A stretch of DNA of 17,898 nt from NCBI GenBank assembly GCA_002352605.1, contig DEIP01000145.1:18672-36569 (forward strand), given 5' to 3'. Below are positions 17,828-17,898 of this stretch, piece by piece. Every line of letters starts with the position of its first letter. The first letter of the stretch is position 1. Below the pieces are notes generated by a model. The model did not search any database. It saw only the letters and a program-made list of their open reading frames with translations, and was not told where the DNA came from. A program made the position numbers and the translations under genes. Source of the DNA: Desulfobacteraceae bacterium UBA2771 (GTDB taxonomy: Bacteria > Desulfobacterota > Desulfobacteria > Desulfobacterales > Desulfosarcinaceae).

Positions 17828-17898
17828 ATGGACACTTCTCCTGATTTAGATGTTGAACGAGAGCTATCGTATCAAGAACTTAGGGCTCGCGCAAAAAT
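17828..17898 (+). CDS. Possible partial ORF running off the window
   Basis: An ATG at 17828 opens a frame that stays open to the window edge (MDTSPDLDVERELSYQELRA and onwards). There is no convincing Shine-Dalgarno. The short charged N-terminus loosely resembles the start of IS66-type transposase subunits, but 23 codons are too few to decide. It may be spurious. Confidence 0.25.
   Translation, partial: MDTSPDLDVERELSYQELRARAK

Noticed and set aside
17619..17849. 76-codon + strand frame near the right edge
   Set aside because: No Shine-Dalgarno, proline/serine-rich low-information translation and no recognised family; kept only as a note in the intergenic entry.

Overview
The window looks like a chromosomal segment of an anaerobic, probably sulfate-reducing member of the Desulfobacterota (Desulfosarcina/Desulfococcus-like). 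This is inferred from gene content and style, not from a marker gene: a HoxEFU/HndABC-type NADH diaphorase, HTH-less cNMP-like sensor proteins, a long double-Cache hybrid histidine kinase, and a secreted fibronectin-III / InlB-like repeat protein behind a c-di-GMP riboswitch. The left three quarters are GC-rich and densely packed. From about 13.3 kb onward the DNA is visibly richer in A+T and looks more like accessory sequence.

Layout: (1) 3-560 (+), the 3' part of a two-domain universal stress protein. (2) 597-2738 (-), a long phosphohexomutase (phosphoglucomutase/phosphomannomutase type) with an extra C-terminal domain. (3) 3019-6381 (+), a 1120-residue membrane hybrid kinase (double Cache, PAS, HisKA, HATPase, REC, REC). 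(4) 6382-9562 (-), three overlapping or closely spaced genes for a soluble NADH diaphorase: NuoE-like, NuoF/HoxF-like, HoxU-like. (5) 9632-9758, a 127-bp element with 26-bp imperfect terminal inverted repeats whose end forms the stop codon of the next gene. (6) 9756-10662 (-), two small translationally coupled cyclic-nucleotide-binding-fold proteins with a good sigma70 promoter. (7) 10758-13283 (-), a full-length ComEC/Rec2 DNA-uptake channel. (8) 13417-13983 (+), a DUF1523 membrane protein. (9) A strong bidirectional terminator hairpin. (10) 14137-17346 (-), a 1069-residue secreted modular protein. (11) 17404-17499 (-), a c-di-GMP-I (GEMM) riboswitch in the leader of that gene. (12) The right end, with no confident gene except a possible partial ORF running off the window.

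How it fits together: the diaphorase module should pass electrons between NAD(H) and an iron-sulfur partner, but no hydrogenase, formate dehydrogenase or Hdr catalytic subunit is encoded here, because the operon ends flush against the convergent kinase gene. The two cNMP-fold proteins lie upstream in the same orientation and may sense a signal for, or be co-transcribed with, the diaphorase. The most informative regulatory locus is the right-hand one. A canonical c-di-GMP-I aptamer is followed by a hairpin that pairs an 8-nt segment exactly with the Shine-Dalgarno region of the secreted repeat protein. This implies that second-messenger levels set the translation of an adhesin or matrix protein carrying carbohydrate-binding-like and lectin-like C-terminal modules.
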